Shown: positions 9,794 to 20,342 of the stretch, piece after piece
Layout of the letters: every line of letters begins with the position of its first letter
Position numbering within the stretch: the first letter of the stretch is position 1
From: Prorocentrum cordatum
Lineage: Eukaryota > Sar > Dinophyceae > Prorocentrales > Prorocentraceae
Direction of reading: 5' to 3'
DNA length: 64,000 nt
NCBI GenBank assembly: GCA_963575745.1
Contig: CAUYUJ010015955.1
Location: 226,463-290,462, forward strand
The notes under the pieces: model-generated
The model's database searches: none
The model's input: only the letters and a program-made list of their open reading frames with translations
What the model was told of the DNA's origin: nothing
Translations under genes and position numbers: made by a program

Positions 9794-12011
9794 TCATGGG
9801 ATAGCCTCCCCTGTCTTAGGGTGGAGGCCACGGGCAGCGTATTTAACTTTGTGGATCTGGGCGTTGCCCGTGCTCGGGTGGGCGCTGCGCCCCTTGCGCA
9901 GCTCCAGCAATCCCCGAGCCTTTCCACCAGGCATCACACAGAAGGCCGAACATTTTGAGCAGAACACAACCTTTCCGCACTGCTCGACTTCGTGCTGCAA
10001 CTCCTTGAATTTCTCGAAAGCCTACCTCGACGGAGGTGGCGTGTCGACCTCGGTCCCCAGGACGTCCTCGGCCGTCCTGAGGGCAGTCCGCACCGACTGG
10101 GAGGCAGTGGGCACAGCTTCCGAGCCAAACTGACCGAAGAAAACTGACGCCGACCACCTGGACAAGCTCGAGGGAGCGCACACACGTCTGCTTCCCGATC
10201 GCAACTGCAACAGGGAGGCCCCCGTGCGGGCAAACAAATTACATGACTTGCACCTCCACTCACCTCTGCTGGGGAAGTGGAAAATATCATGCTCAGACAG
10301 GACCGCCTTAACCTGGATATCAACGACCCGCGGAGCACAAGCCAGGGGTGGGGTCGAGACGCTCTCTTCGGCCAGCGCGGCCACCGACTGCACGAAACGG
10401 CTGAGAAATTCAAACTTACGTTTGATGAGCGCAAACTGACCGTTCTGGAACTCTTCTAGGGTTCGAGCTGCGGCCATCGAGTCGGCACCGACTCGAGCGA
10501 ACAAGTCCGCCCAACAGTTACCGATGAAACATTCAAGATCGAATTCGGACGCACCACCCTGGACTAGCTCCAACCACTCTCGATGGGCGGGGGTCCACAC
10601 AAAACTTGGCCGTCTCCGTTCAGGCCTGCAGAGCTCAAACATCTCCCTCCATGTGGAAGCGTGCGGTGACGTGCCACGCGCGAGCTGCAGGGACCAACTG
10701 TTTCCCTCCCTCACGTCACTCAAATGGTCAGACACTACCTGGGCGTCTGGCGGACCGTGCCTACTATCCTGGCAAATCGCGCACCGCTCGGCCCTGGGAA
10801 CAGGCTGCGCCCGCCCAGCGAGGGCCCCGCAGACCGCTCGGGCGGGGAGCCCACTATAGGGCCCAGTCCCACGGCGGCCCGTCCGCACCTGCGTAGCTCA
10901 GGGCTGCTGTTGGCCAGCCCGGAGCCGTCGGTGAGGATGCGCCCCCCACAAGGCTCACGGGCACGGCCCCAGGAGCAGACTGGGCAGTCCTCGGGCATTG
11001 GGGGGATGAAATTTCCACCAGGGGGAAACCGTACGCGAGCTCAACCATGTCCCAGTCGGCCTCCCCAAGGCCTGGCTCCCCTTGCTTCCGAAGACACGCC
11101 CACGTCTCCAAGACGTCCTCAGGATCAAAATTTCCCTGGCTCCGCTGGTAATCCAAGACGCCCTCGCAGTCATAAAGTTGGTGGCCCAGGGTCCCACGAG
11201 AGCCAGAGGAACAAAAGGTACTTCATCGTCACACGAAAAGCCTGCTGTCATTGTCCTGGCGGGGGGCCACAGGGAGCATCCAACAATGCACCTAGCAGCC
11301 CCCGGTCGCTTACTATCAGACTGGCTAAGGATTCCATGGCGCAAACCTCTCATCCAAACAACCTCCGCACCACTCGCTTCGGGCACGTGTTGTAATATTC
11401 GGGTCGCTTGTCATCTGGAGATCCCTTGCCTCAGCAGCTCACGGAGTTCGTGGGGAGAGATTCGGAGGAGCGAGTGAGAGCTGCCGAGGTCACCAACAAC
11501 GGTGTGCGGACTTCATTTCCCATCCTATTCGGAACAGGGATAAGTACACAGCAGAAATCGGGCCTTTGCACCTATGCCACGTCTTCCTAGCCTGCAGTTG
11601 GCAGCGAATAGCCAACCACGCACGCTGCAACAGGCCTGGAGAAATCTTATTATCCCAAATTGCCGAAGCGTAACGCATCAGCAGAGGGATAGTAGCATCG
11701 TGCACTGGGTCAAAATAACGGTCCTTCTGAGTGGCCAACCACGAGGTGAGAGCGCCAGACCTCTTCGCGCCCACGAAGGTTCCAGCCAAGGTTCGAAGGG
11801 TCATCAACGTGCAATATGTCAGGCCACTCACCCCAGCCCCGTGGGCCCCCGCAGGCAAAAGCCCCGTCCTCCAGAGCGTGCCGACCTTGGCGGGGGCCCC
11901 TCTACGCAGGGCTTGGAGCTTAGGCCTCCTACTCAACACTTTATTCAATCTAGACTGCTCCTGCACCCTCAGGGGTCGGCCGCTGAACACTTCGTGTCCG
12001 AGGTTGCGCAT
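9794..12011 (-). pseudogene. LINE 2 RNase H region and Cys-rich tail, frame-broken
   Basis: Downstream of the RT the protein continues in several frames. 12011-11490 holds a conserved-looking linker (SWLATQKDRYFDP, WDNKISPGLLQRAW, RIGWEMKSA). 11156-10854 holds a possible eroded RNase H start (GGASSPTAPGWPTAAL). 10888-10022 holds VWTPAHREW and GNCWADLFARVGADS, which match the last RNase H motif and its GN..AD block, followed by WRCKSCNLFARTG. 10000-9794 holds VEQCGKVVFCSKCSAFC, a second CxxC cluster. A tail with CxxC knuckles is thus shared with LINE 1. Frame changes near 11390, 10900 and 10020 make the product non-functional. Confidence 0.6.
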
Positions 12012-12023
12012 GTGCTTATTGCC

Positions 12024-13579
12024 TCAAAGCCTCATGGCGCGTGCCAGAGGGGCGAGCTTAGCAGCAGCGCGGACAGTCGAGGCAACAAAACCACTTTCTG
12101 AAACCTGCAGGACAAGTCCCAGACGGAGCACCTTGCGGCAAAACCAGGACACGGCCCCCAGGAGCGGTCCTGAGTCCCTAGGAGAATCGCAAATCCACTG
12201 AAAACTACAATCGTCCATGAGGACGCGAGGCTTTACTTCTTTGTATAATATGCAGAGGCGGGCAACAACACGCTGGAGTAACAACTGCATGAGTGTGTTA
12301 GCATGGCTGCAGTCCGCGAGTATCCCCTGGTAGCTGATCACTTCCCTGGACAGAGAACCGAACGCCTGGACCAACCTAGGACGGCGATAAAACGCCAAAA
12401 GCATCCAAATCATTCTCAGGGGATACTCTAAAGCGCGGGCCTCGTCTAGCAACGTACTTACTATGATACACTCGTAAAGCTTGAACATATCGACCAGCAC
12501 TGACATCGCATGCTTACCTACTGCAATGGCTGCTTCGGCTTCCAAATTGCGTGATAACGCTGCATCTGACGACGACGACGCAGGCCTACGTCCCCAGAGC
12601 GCTGGGTGCTTATTGTGTGCTTGCCACTCGGCGGACACGTGACGTCTCAAACGCCCCCATTTCCTGACTAGGCTGTTGAGCAATGCTATGAGCCTGTGCC
12701 CGCCGTCAGGCTTACCCAACCTGACCGGTCGAGTGTGGGCGCGATCGAGCGGCCAGCACAGCAACCTTTCACATGCACGAAAAAGGTCACACATGGTCAT
12801 CAAACCATCGTCCGATATCACATCAAGTGACCTAGGACGCAGGCGCAGCTGTCCGAGCGCCGTCCTGATGGAGCTCCGAGCCACATTCCTGACATCACCG
12901 ACATCGACTTCGGGCAACGTATCCCAATCGCCTGCATCTGCTGGCAGATCGGGCTCCTTACAATTGTGCATCGCCCATACATGCTGCCAGCTGTCTGTGC
13001 AATCGTCGACCTGCTGGCATGGCTGACAGCGGTCAGTGTCCGCGGCGACCTCCTGCCGCTCACGCAGACGACTGAACCCATGGGCACGTGCAGCACCGCC
13101 AGCGAACGCGCCGTTGGCCCCCCTGGCCCATTGGCCCGCCTGGCCCGCGAAGCAGAGACGCTCTCGGCATGGGCGGCCACCTTGCCATCGACCGTGTCCA
13201 AGAAGCCCTGCACGCGCTCACAAAATTCATCCTCAGAAAACCTGGCACCAATGTCCGAGAGGAAGTCCTTCGCGTCCCCTGAGATGTGGTCCAGCACCCA
13301 AGCTCCACGACGAATCCTCCTCGCGAGCCCGCCGAGGTCATACAAACTCTTCGCAATGTAGTTCACGTCTCGATTACCAACCAGCGGTAGGGCTTGCAGC
13401 CTGCACCTGTCACCGCGTAGGTGTCGGATCCACCGACCGAAGACACGTCGCGCCTCCACTGCATCCGGCATAGCAGGCTGCTTGATCTGAACCACTTTCC
13501 ATTCGTATCGTGTAACCCCTGCTCGACCATGGTACTTTCTCCCATCGACAGCGTCCATGATGTCTGCGCGGTCGAGCAT
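12024..13579 (-). pseudogene. LINE 2 reverse transcriptase domain
   Basis: The frame 12971-12024 has the fingers block RLGKPDGGHRLIALLNSL, motif A VLVDMFKLYECI, motif B ISYQGILADCSHANTL and motif C RVLMDDCSFQW with both aspartates (MDD). Upstream, 13579-12818 in another frame gives the linker between endonuclease and RT (for example YDLGGLARRIRRGAW and HISGDAKDFLSDIG). One frameshift near 12,970 separates them. The DMFK.YE form of motif A, rather than the D....F type of LINE 1, supports a separate clade. Confidence 0.75.
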
Positions 13580-13612
13580 CTCAGCCTCCAGGCCTTTCAG
13601 AACTTCATCCCA

Positions 13613-14890
13613 TCACTCAGCTAGATCATTCGCGCTGGTCGCCTCAGCCAGCCTCGTACGAACTTGGGCCCACTCGGCAATTGGAGGGAACCGACTGCGT
13701 CCAGGCTTGAAAATGACTGGGAACTTTGCCGGCTCAACTGCAACACGCTTATACATCACCACAGGCTTCGCATGGAACGGCAACCATACGGGCAGGTGGG
13801 GGAAGGTGTCGACATTCTCGTCCACTGTCGGATTCTCCGTATACTGGCACAGGGATTCACTCACAAAGAAGAAGTCACGCGTTGTCCCTGGCATTGCCTG
13901 CGACATGTCGGGTCAGCAGCTGCCTTCAATGCACCGCGCACCGTGTGGAACCAGGCTTCGACTTCTTCGGGGTCCATGTTGAAATCGCCACCGACGATCC
14001 ACGGCTGCCCAATTTCATTCAGCTTCGCCAAATCTGCGGACACCTGTGACAATATGTCGAGGTTCTCGCCTGCGAACTTCACGTCAACGATCAGGTATAA
14101 CAAAACGAATGCAATCCCACCTGGCCTTCCCCAATGAGCACGCGCGGAAACCGCGCGACCTGGGGCAATCACTGGAGATGCCGCCAGCGGCGGCGCTGTG
14201 ATGAGAACCTTTGCGGTGGAAAGAATTGCCACACCACCTGAGGTGCCTCCACGTCCTGAACCCACTGCAGGCGCCCACACGCCCGAGAGACCCAAGTCTA
14301 GGCCACTTCGCCATCGGCACGTGATGCTCCTGAATCATGATCACGCCATCGACAGCATACGCGGGGAGGGCAAGCATCCTGAGCATCGGGCCGAACGACG
14401 ACGTATTAGCCGTGACCACATAGCCCTTCACCCTGTCATCCCCTTGACCAGGCAGATGGGGGCGCCGCTCGCGACGTGCACCATTCTGTCTGGAAAACCG
14501 TTGTGTAACATCGCCGTCATCATACCCAGCATGCACACCGACTCCTGTCCACGGCGACGTGTAGTCGGGCAGCTTCACAGGCGGGACCGCTCCAACCATT
14601 TCCCCACGTACTGGACTATGTTGTGTTGGTGCCGTCGGTGCCTCTCTGCCCTGCTGCGCGGAGTGTCCCCGACTGCTCGAGGCCTCCGCTGAGCTCGGGT
14701 GAGTGAGGGACCCGACCGACACACCAGCCATATGCTGCGCAGCCAGGGCCGCGCCCCCCCGCCCAGGGTCCGCCCTGCCTCCAGCGGCGGCGGCGGCCGC
14801 CTGCTGGAGCACTGGTTTGACAGCCGCTGCCAGCGGCCTCCCATCACGGGGCATCGCGCCAGCGGGCATCCAGCAGCAGACCACAGGCAC
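13613..14890 (-). pseudogene. LINE 2 AP-like endonuclease, frame-broken
   Basis: Motifs of the endonuclease fold appear in order over three frames: DGVIMIQEHHVP (Q-E motif) in 14890-14300, GGTSGGVAILS and WIVGGDFNMDPEEVEAW in 14295-13861, and TRDFFFVSESL plus HLPVWLPFHAKP in 13906-13613. GGDFN is intact, unlike LINE 1, which suggests that LINE 2 decayed more recently. Frameshifts near 14,297 and 13,900 break the chain. The start of ORF2 is probably near 14890, just 3' of the ORF1 stop. Confidence 0.7.
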
Positions 14891-14914
14891 AGCACGGACA
14901 TGATGTGGCCGAGC

Positions 14915-16099
14915 CTATTGGACGGTCTTCGCCTTCTTCGCTTGGTTCCCGCAAGTTTCGGCACGACGCTTGATGCAGGCTCGCATCTCCTGCTCGTCAT
15001 CGGGTCCATCTGAGCCAACCGCGTCACGCCAGAAAGCGCGCAACTCTTCGATATCATCCGTGTCCATGGGCACCGCCACATGTTCACCGTCTGTTGGAGC
15101 AGGGGCAGGAGGGGCTTCCGCGGCATGATCTGGTCCGCCTGACCCCCCTGCAGCAGCCCCCTGAGCCTGGCCTTCGGCAGAAGATGCCGCTGGCGCCGAC
15201 CTCTGGGCCGCTGCCTCTGCCGCCGTCCTGTCCAACTGCTTGAGCTTGTCGAACGTCGAAACCACTTCTTTCGCGAGGGCCTCGTCCCCTCCCAGCTCCG
15301 CCAGCATCTTACCGACCTGGTCAACTGTGAGGTCGAGCCCCGCCACCGCCACGCGCAGCGACGGAGTGTCGCCAAGCTTGGGCAGCGGCGCCTTGGCGGC
15401 CAGGCAGCGCTTCTGCCCCTCGGCATCCAGCAGCTCGATGCGGACCGCCTCCATGTGCTGCTGGGCCTCGAGCACTTCCTTGGCCAACTTTGCCTGAGCC
15501 GCCCGCAACCCGTCAATATGTGACTGCTGCTTATCACGCTTCTTCTCGAGGGCCTGGCAGCGGTTGGTTGCCATGTGCAGCTGCGACGACAGCGGTTTGG
15601 CGGCCATCTTCCTCGACTGGAGCGTGTGAATCTCAGACTGAATCTGCGCGCGCAAAGGGGCCAGCAGCGGGTCGCCCTCCCCCATGGCACGCAAGGTGGC
15701 GTGCAGCGAGTCGATGCGAGCCTGGGTCTGGTCAAGCTCGGGAGACACCTTGGGCCCACTGCCGTCGGCCGCAGCGCCACCGCCTCCTGACTTGACCTTC
15801 TCAAGCTCCTTGTCCTTCTCTGCGAGCTTGGACTTGAGCTTCTCAATCTCCGCACGATCTGCATTGGCACGCCGCTCCGCAGTGACGGAGCGCGAAGGTG
15901 GGCCACTGATCTCGCGGTTGCCCGCATACGCCGTGCCTTTTGAGCCTCCACAAATGTTGCAGCTCGCCTTCTCTGCATGGTTCCACCATCTCTCCCCATT
16001 CCGCGGGTTTGTGCACCACTTGCAGTACCACGCGCATGCTGCCAGCCTCCGCCTCTTAGCGAACTGGCTGGCATCGGAACCGCTTGTCATCCGCTCCAC
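14915..16099 (-). CDS. LINE 2 ORF1 protein (zinc knuckle plus coiled coil)
   Basis: A complete 394-residue frame starts at the first ATG after the spliced-leader relicts, about 115 nt downstream of the last relict, and ends 24 nt before the ORF2 start region. Residues about 20-55 contain CAWYCKWC and CNICGG spaced as a treble-clef-like zinc finger with conserved Trp and Asn. Residues about 75-105 (RAEIEKLKSKLAEKDKELEK) and 130-240 are strongly helical and coiled-coil-like. The last 130 residues are Ala/Gly/Pro-rich with an acidic patch and a basic C terminus (CGNQAKKAKTVQ). LINE ORF1 proteins bind and package element RNA; that role is inferred. It is the only intact frame of this element. Confidence 0.7.
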   Translation of the reverse strand: MERMTSGSDASQFAKRRRLAACAWYCKWCTNPRNGERWWNHAEKASCNICGGSKGTAYAGNREISGPPSRSVTAERRANADRAEIEKLKSKLAEKDKELEKVKSGGGGAAADGSGPKVSPELDQTQARIDSLHATLRAMGEGDPLLAPLRAQIQSEIHTLQSRKMAAKPLSSQLHMATNRCQALEKKRDKQQSHIDGLRAAQAKLAKEVLEAQQHMEAVRIELLDAEGQKRCLAAKAPLPKLGDTPSLRVAVAGLDLTVDQVGKMLAELGGDEALAKEVVSTFDKLKQLDRTAAEAAAQRSAPAASSAEGQAQGAAAGGSGGPDHAAEAPPAPAPTDGEHVAVPMDTDDIEELRAFWRDAVGSDGPDDEQEMRACIKRRAETCGNQAKKAKTVQ

Positions 16100-16215
16100 T
16101 CAGGAGCAATCGTGTACAGTGTAAAGAAACCAGACTCTGAACAGTGGGGCGCTGGCCCCAGTACAGTCAGCAGACTGGGTGAACGTAGAGAGCAGTTCGG
16201 GGCCGCTGCTTCCCC

Positions 16216-16275
16216 CTCGCCAAAATGTCAAGTCACTGAGCCACCGCTACGGACTTGAGCCAAAATGGCTACGGA
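16216..16275 (-). other. Spliced-leader relicts in series (one perfect, one or two degraded)
   Basis: On the minus strand 16275-16254 is a perfect 22-nt match to the known dinoflagellate leader, D + CCGTAGCCATTTTGGCTC + AAG, with D = T. Directly downstream (16253-16236) TCCGTAGCGGTGGCTCAG looks like an older copy with a 4-nt loss, and 16235-16216, containing ACATTTTGGCGAG, looks like a still older one. No GT donor follows, so this is not an SL RNA gene. It marks the 5' end of LINE 2 as derived from a trans-spliced mRNA, possibly through repeated cycles. Confidence 0.85.
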
Positions 16276-16277
16276 AG

Positions 16278-16426
16278 AGGAGGAGGAGGAGGAGGAGGAG
16301 GAGGAGGAGGAGGAGGAGGAGGAGGAGGAGGAGGAGGATGATGAGGCGGAGGCGGAGGCGGCGGCGGCGGAGGAGGAGGCGGCGGAGGAGGAGGAGGAGG
16401 CAGAAGAGGAAGAGAAGGATGAGAGG
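16278..16426. repeat. (GGA)n/(GGC)n tract at LINE 2 5' end
   Basis: GGA triplets with a GCG-rich middle part begin 2-3 nt beyond the spliced-leader relict. The tract marks the right boundary of LINE 2. Confidence 0.92.
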
Positions 16427-16727
16427 AAAACGATTAACCTTTGCACTCATCATGCTAGTATCAAGAAGAAAAAGCACGACGCCACATAAACAATCCACGA
16501 CTGATAATGGCACTTTAAAACTAAGAAGATCATAGTATCAAGCAGACTCGTAATACTGATACTTATGTCAGAAGAGGAGACGAATAGGAATGCGACAATA
16601 GGTATACATATTTTTAGCACGAACCGCATCAAACATAGCACGACCACTTTTATTTTTTGGCAACAGTATCACCAGCATTAGGAATGATGCTAATAATACG
16701 ATACCAGGGGAAAACAATCAGGGCTAT
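16427..16727. other. No gene seen; moderately AT-rich spacer
   Basis: Lower GC than its surroundings, with no convincing frame, repeat or RNA fold that I can see. Confidence 0.5.
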
Positions 16728-16975
16728 AGGGCTAGGGGGCTATAGGGCTATTGAGCTATAGGGCTACAGAGCTATAGGGCTATAGAATTGTAGGGCTATA
16801 GGGCTATTGGGCTATTGGGCTATAGGGCTATAGGGCTATAGGGCTTAGGGCTATAGGGCTATAGGGCTATAGGGCACCCCCGGGCACGCCCGGGCACCCG
16901 GGCCCCCGGGCCCCCCCGGGCCCCCCCCCCGGGCACCCGGGCCCTGGGCACCCCTAGGCACCCGGGCACGCGGGC
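16728..16975. repeat. GGGCTATA tandem repeat followed by CCCGGGCA-type repeat
   Basis: About 16728-16873 repeats an 8-9-nt unit (GGGCTATA, with GGGCTATTG variants). About 16874-16975 is C/G-only, built from GGGCACC and CCCGGGC blocks with runs of C. It is not the TTTAGGG telomere motif. Confidence 0.9.
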
Positions 16976-17286
16976 GTGCAGCGAAAATCGGCGACAAACC
17001 TAACTTAACCATATGAATCCGCCAGGACCCCTACAGAGGCAAGCTCTGATTGGGGAACGTCTGATACGAATAATATTAATACTGACGCTAGTAGGAGTAT
17101 TGCTACTACTCATACGAATACTCGCTGTAGCACTAGCATTCAAAATACTAGTCATACTACGACTACAAATAATGTTGGCACTGCGAATACAACAAGCTAC
17201 CAACAATACAAGGATGGTAACATTATTATGTATGATAAATTAGTAGCGCTAATATTATAATTGCTACTGGCACCTTTGATAATAAT
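16976..17286. other. No gene seen; AT-rich spacer
   Basis: Rich in TACTA, ATAC and similar words that grade into the following (ACT)n tract, suggesting decayed repeat. No frame of interest. Confidence 0.5.
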
Positions 17287-17572
<286 letters not shown>

Positions 17573-17659
17573 GTAATACCTTATAATTCTGACAGCAATT
17601 ACAATACCTTAATCTGAATATTCATAATATTAAGACGAAGAGAAGGATAATGGGGGAGG

Positions 17660-17951
17660 ACCAGGAGCAGGAGCAGGAGGAGGAGGAAGAGGAGGAGGAG
17701 GAGGAGGAGGAGGAGGAGGGGGAGGAGGAGGAGGAGGATCTCGCGCGCCTTGTCGCCGCCGGCACTGTGCTGGGGGCTTGCGGGCTTATGGGACCAGGCA
17801 CTACTGGGGGGACCTGGAGCATGAGGAGGGCACCCCGAGACTCTCGGCCCTCTGGGCTCCACGCTAGCCCATCTTCTCTCCTCGTTGATCTCTCTCTCTA
17901 TCTCTCTCGCTCTCTCTTTCCCACCTATCTTTCTCTATCCTTTTCTCTCTC

Positions 17952-18022
<71 letters not shown>

Positions 18023-18040
18023 CTATATATATATATATTA
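17660..18040. repeat. GGA, CT and TA simple repeats
   Basis: GGA triplets at about 17670-17740, a unique 140-bp spacer, then (CT)n at about 17885-18005 and (TA)n at about 18006-18040. Confidence 0.9.
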
Positions 18041-18224
18041 AGGTACAGGGCCGAGGGCCTTCTCCCAGGTGCCTCGGGTCGCCATGGGGGTTTCGGATTC
18101 CATGGGCACCCGCTCCAGCGGCCCGAGAGCCGCCCAGACTGCCTTAAGTGGTGTCGCGGTGACACCAGAAGGCTTCGAGATGTCCCGCGGGGCTTCCGGG
18201 CAGCTCTAAATAGCTTCTAGACGG

Positions 18225-19120
18225 CCCAAGAGGATTCGACGAGCGTTCCCCAGAGGGCCCCTAGAGGCAAAAACCATTGATTTTCCTTAGGTTTTTTTAA
18301 GATGCTTTTGGGATTCTCGATTTTCGAGCTTCCGACGCTCCACGACGTCCCAAGAGGCTTCCAAGACCGCCCCAAGACGGCCCAAGAGACCCCCAAGACC
18401 GCCCCAAGACGGGCCAAGAGGGTCCCACGACGGCCCCAAGCGTGGCCAAAGACGGCCCAAGAGGGCCCCAAGACGGCCCCGAGAGGAGCCCACGAGCAGG
18501 AGCCCGAAAGGACGATTCGAGCCTTACGTCCCAAGATGCCCCCAGACGGCCCAAGAGGGCTCGCCGAGCGCTCCCCAGAGGGCCCCAAGAGGCAAACACC
18601 ATTGATTTTCCCGGGTTTTTCAATGCCTTCAGGGCTCTCGACTTCTCCAGCTTCCAGCGCTCCACGGCGTCCCAAGAGGCGCCCAGAAACGTCCCGAGAC
18701 GGACCGCCAAGAGGCCTCCAAGAAAGCCCAAAGCCGGTCCAAGGGGGCCCCGAGCGGCCCTGGATGTGACCGAGACGCCCCAGGACGGTCCCAAGAGGGG
18801 CCCGAGCGCAGGGGCCCGAAGCGATATTTCGAGTCGTCCGTCCAAAGATGCCCCCAGACGGCCCTGGAGGACTCGATGAGCGCCCCCTCAGATGGCCGCA
18901 ACAGGCAAAACCAATGATTATCCTTCGGTTCTTAAGTGTTTTCGAAGGTCTTGACTTTTCGAGTTTCCAGCGGTCCACGACGTGTCAAAAGGCCCCCAAG
19001 ACCGCCCCGAGACGGTCCAAAGGGGCTCCAAGAGGGCCCCAAGACGGCCCGAGAAAACCCCTAGACGGCCCTAGACCCGCCCAAGACACCCCAAGAGAGC
19101 TCCGAGACGGCCCCAAGAGG
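18225..19120. repeat. Degenerate CCCAAGACGGCC minisatellite
   Basis: A loosely periodic unit of about 11-15 nt (CCCAAGAGGGCC, CCAAGACGGCC) fills nearly 900 bp. In translation it gives LGPSWG/GALLG-like low-complexity frames on one strand and Pro/Arg/Lys frames on the other. The same family recurs at 30001-30690 (opposite orientation), 39250-39560 and 53935-54180 (opposite). Long frames here are treated as artefacts. Confidence 0.8.
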
Positions 19121-19123
19121 ACC

Positions 19124-19203
19124 CCAAATTTAACACACAATTGACACAAACCGCTTCCTCGTCAAGGACGGCGTTGTGTTAAGTTTGTGTTAAATTGTTG
19201 GGG
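19124..19203. repeat. AT-rich palindrome at the edge of the minisatellite
   Basis: CCCCAAATTTAACACACAAT at 19124 is mirrored by an inverted copy ending TTAAATTGTTGGGG at about 19203, with about 28-nt arms and a 22-nt loop. It stands out as AT-rich between GC-rich repeats. Confidence 0.75.
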
Positions 19204-19768
19204 CTCGGGGGGCGCTCTGGGGGCTTCCTTGGCGCCTTCGGGTCCTCCCAGGCTGTTCTGTGCAGCTCTTCTGGGGGCCTGTGGGAGTTTCAGGAGAGCC
19301 CCAGGATGCTTCTGGAGGCCCTGGAGGCTTCACAGATCTCCAGAGTCCGGAGGCTCCGGAAAAACAAAACACGCTCCAGAACGTGCATTCGTGTGATCAC
19401 GTCCACAGACGACGACCACCACCACGACCACTACCACGACCACCGCGACGATCATGGCGACGGCGGCGGCGGCTGCGGCGGCGGCGCCCGCGGGGGCGGC
19501 GGCGGCGACGGCCTAGCGGCCCAGAGCTTCTGGGGCCCTCTTCGGCCACCGTGGCAGTCATGGCACTTGTCACTTGCGCTGTCTGAGAAACAATCGGAGC
19601 CTTCCGACGCGTCGCACGTCGATCCTCGCACGGCTCCGCGACCGCCCACCGAACCCTAAGCTACTCCCCATAAGGCCCAGCACCTCCACGTGCCAAGGGC
19701 GGCCCTTGCCTGGGTAACCTCTCCTTGGATACCTAGGGTTTCGTGGATCAGCGCAAGGTCTACTGACA
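19204..19768. other. No gene seen; triplet-rich spacer
   Basis: Starts with CTTGGGG-like words in inverted orientation to the previous minisatellite. About 19405-19510 holds GAC/CAC/CGG triplets. The rest is unremarkable. Confidence 0.5.
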
Positions 19769-19820
19769 ACGACTGCGTAGTCGTCTAGAACCTAAGCGCG
19801 CGTAGCGCGCGTGGTTCTAG
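19769..19820. repeat. Two adjacent perfect hairpins
   Basis: ACGACTGCGTAGTCGT (19769-19784) is followed directly by CTAGAACC (19785), inner GCGCGC pairs and GGTTCTAG (ending 19820). They lie 30 bp outside the left end of the tyrosine-recombinase element. Confidence 0.8.
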
Positions 19821-19850
19821 TAAGTAAGTAAGTATGTATATGTATGTATG

Positions 19851-19924
19851 TTTAGTGCCTGCACGTGAATGATCTGGGGAGTTGGAAGTGCCGCGGGCCA
19901 TGTGGGCTCATGTTTTTCGTGGCA
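19851..19924 (+). repeat. Split direct repeat A1
   Basis: Starts TTTAGTGCCTGCACGTGAAT and ends TTTTTCGTGGCA. It repeats at 25935-26008 with two differences. Confidence 0.92.
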
Positions 19925-20342
19925 GGAGTTCTGCCCCGGCGGATGGGCTTCCCCCCTCTCCCACCCTTCCAGTCGCTGCAGGCCGCCGCGCTCAGGAGCT
20001 TGGAGCTCGCGGCGCTGCGCCAGACTGTTCTCTCGGCGGTCCCTGCGTGCCAGCCCGTGTCGCTGGCCTGCCCGCCAGCGAACATCTCCTGTCCTGTGGC
20101 GGTCTTCCCGCCTCCGATCTGCCCGCCACCCGTGGTCAATCTCAGCTGGCCGCCTCAGGAGGGCGGCTCGGTGATCGTGGGCGAGAGGCGCGTCGTCGAG
20201 GCTGGCGTCTGCGGCGGTGTCCTGGGAGTTTTTGCTGGAGCGGCCGCCACGGGCTTGGTGGCTCGGCAAGGTCGGACTGCAGGTCGAGACGGCTCTCTGG
20301 AGGATCGGGCAAGGCAGTAGGTCGCGCTTCTCCGTCTGAGAA

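Larger units (their letters stand above)
9646..16275 (-). mobile_element. Non-LTR retrotransposon (LINE) 2 with spliced-leader relicts
   Basis: Minus-strand order: spliced-leader relicts (16275-16216), a 5' untranslated stretch, an intact ORF1 with zinc knuckle and coiled coil, an endonuclease, a reverse transcriptase, RNase H traces and a Cys-rich C-terminal tail. It is about 6.6 kb long. ORF2 is broken by at least five frame changes. Its proteins are not close to those of LINE 1, so this is a different family in the same orientation. Both ends abut (GGA)n. The roughly 140 bp beyond the last coding trace (9646-9793) is taken as 3' UTR. Confidence 0.8.

Noticed and set aside
9043-9927. Long Glu/Gly/Arg, Pro and Ser/Leu frames over the GGA tract
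   Set aside because: Every frame of (GGA)n on both strands is open; no unique protein sequence is present.
14575-16074. A 499-residue minus-strand frame overlapping LINE 2 ORF1
   Set aside because: Arg/Ser-rich alternate frame of ORF1; the 394-residue frame has the zinc knuckle, coiled coil and correct position.
16254-16275. An SL RNA gene
   Set aside because: The leader match is not followed by a GT donor or an SL RNA-like body; it is followed by other leader fragments and the LINE ORF1 UTR.
16728-16875. Telomeric repeat
   Set aside because: The unit is GGGCTATA, not the TTTAGGG expected for dinoflagellates, and it lies inside the window between other repeats.
18217-18978. LGPSWG-type frames that might be a repetitive structural protein
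   Set aside because: The same words appear at four loci in both orientations as a degenerate minisatellite, with no start, signal or conserved length.
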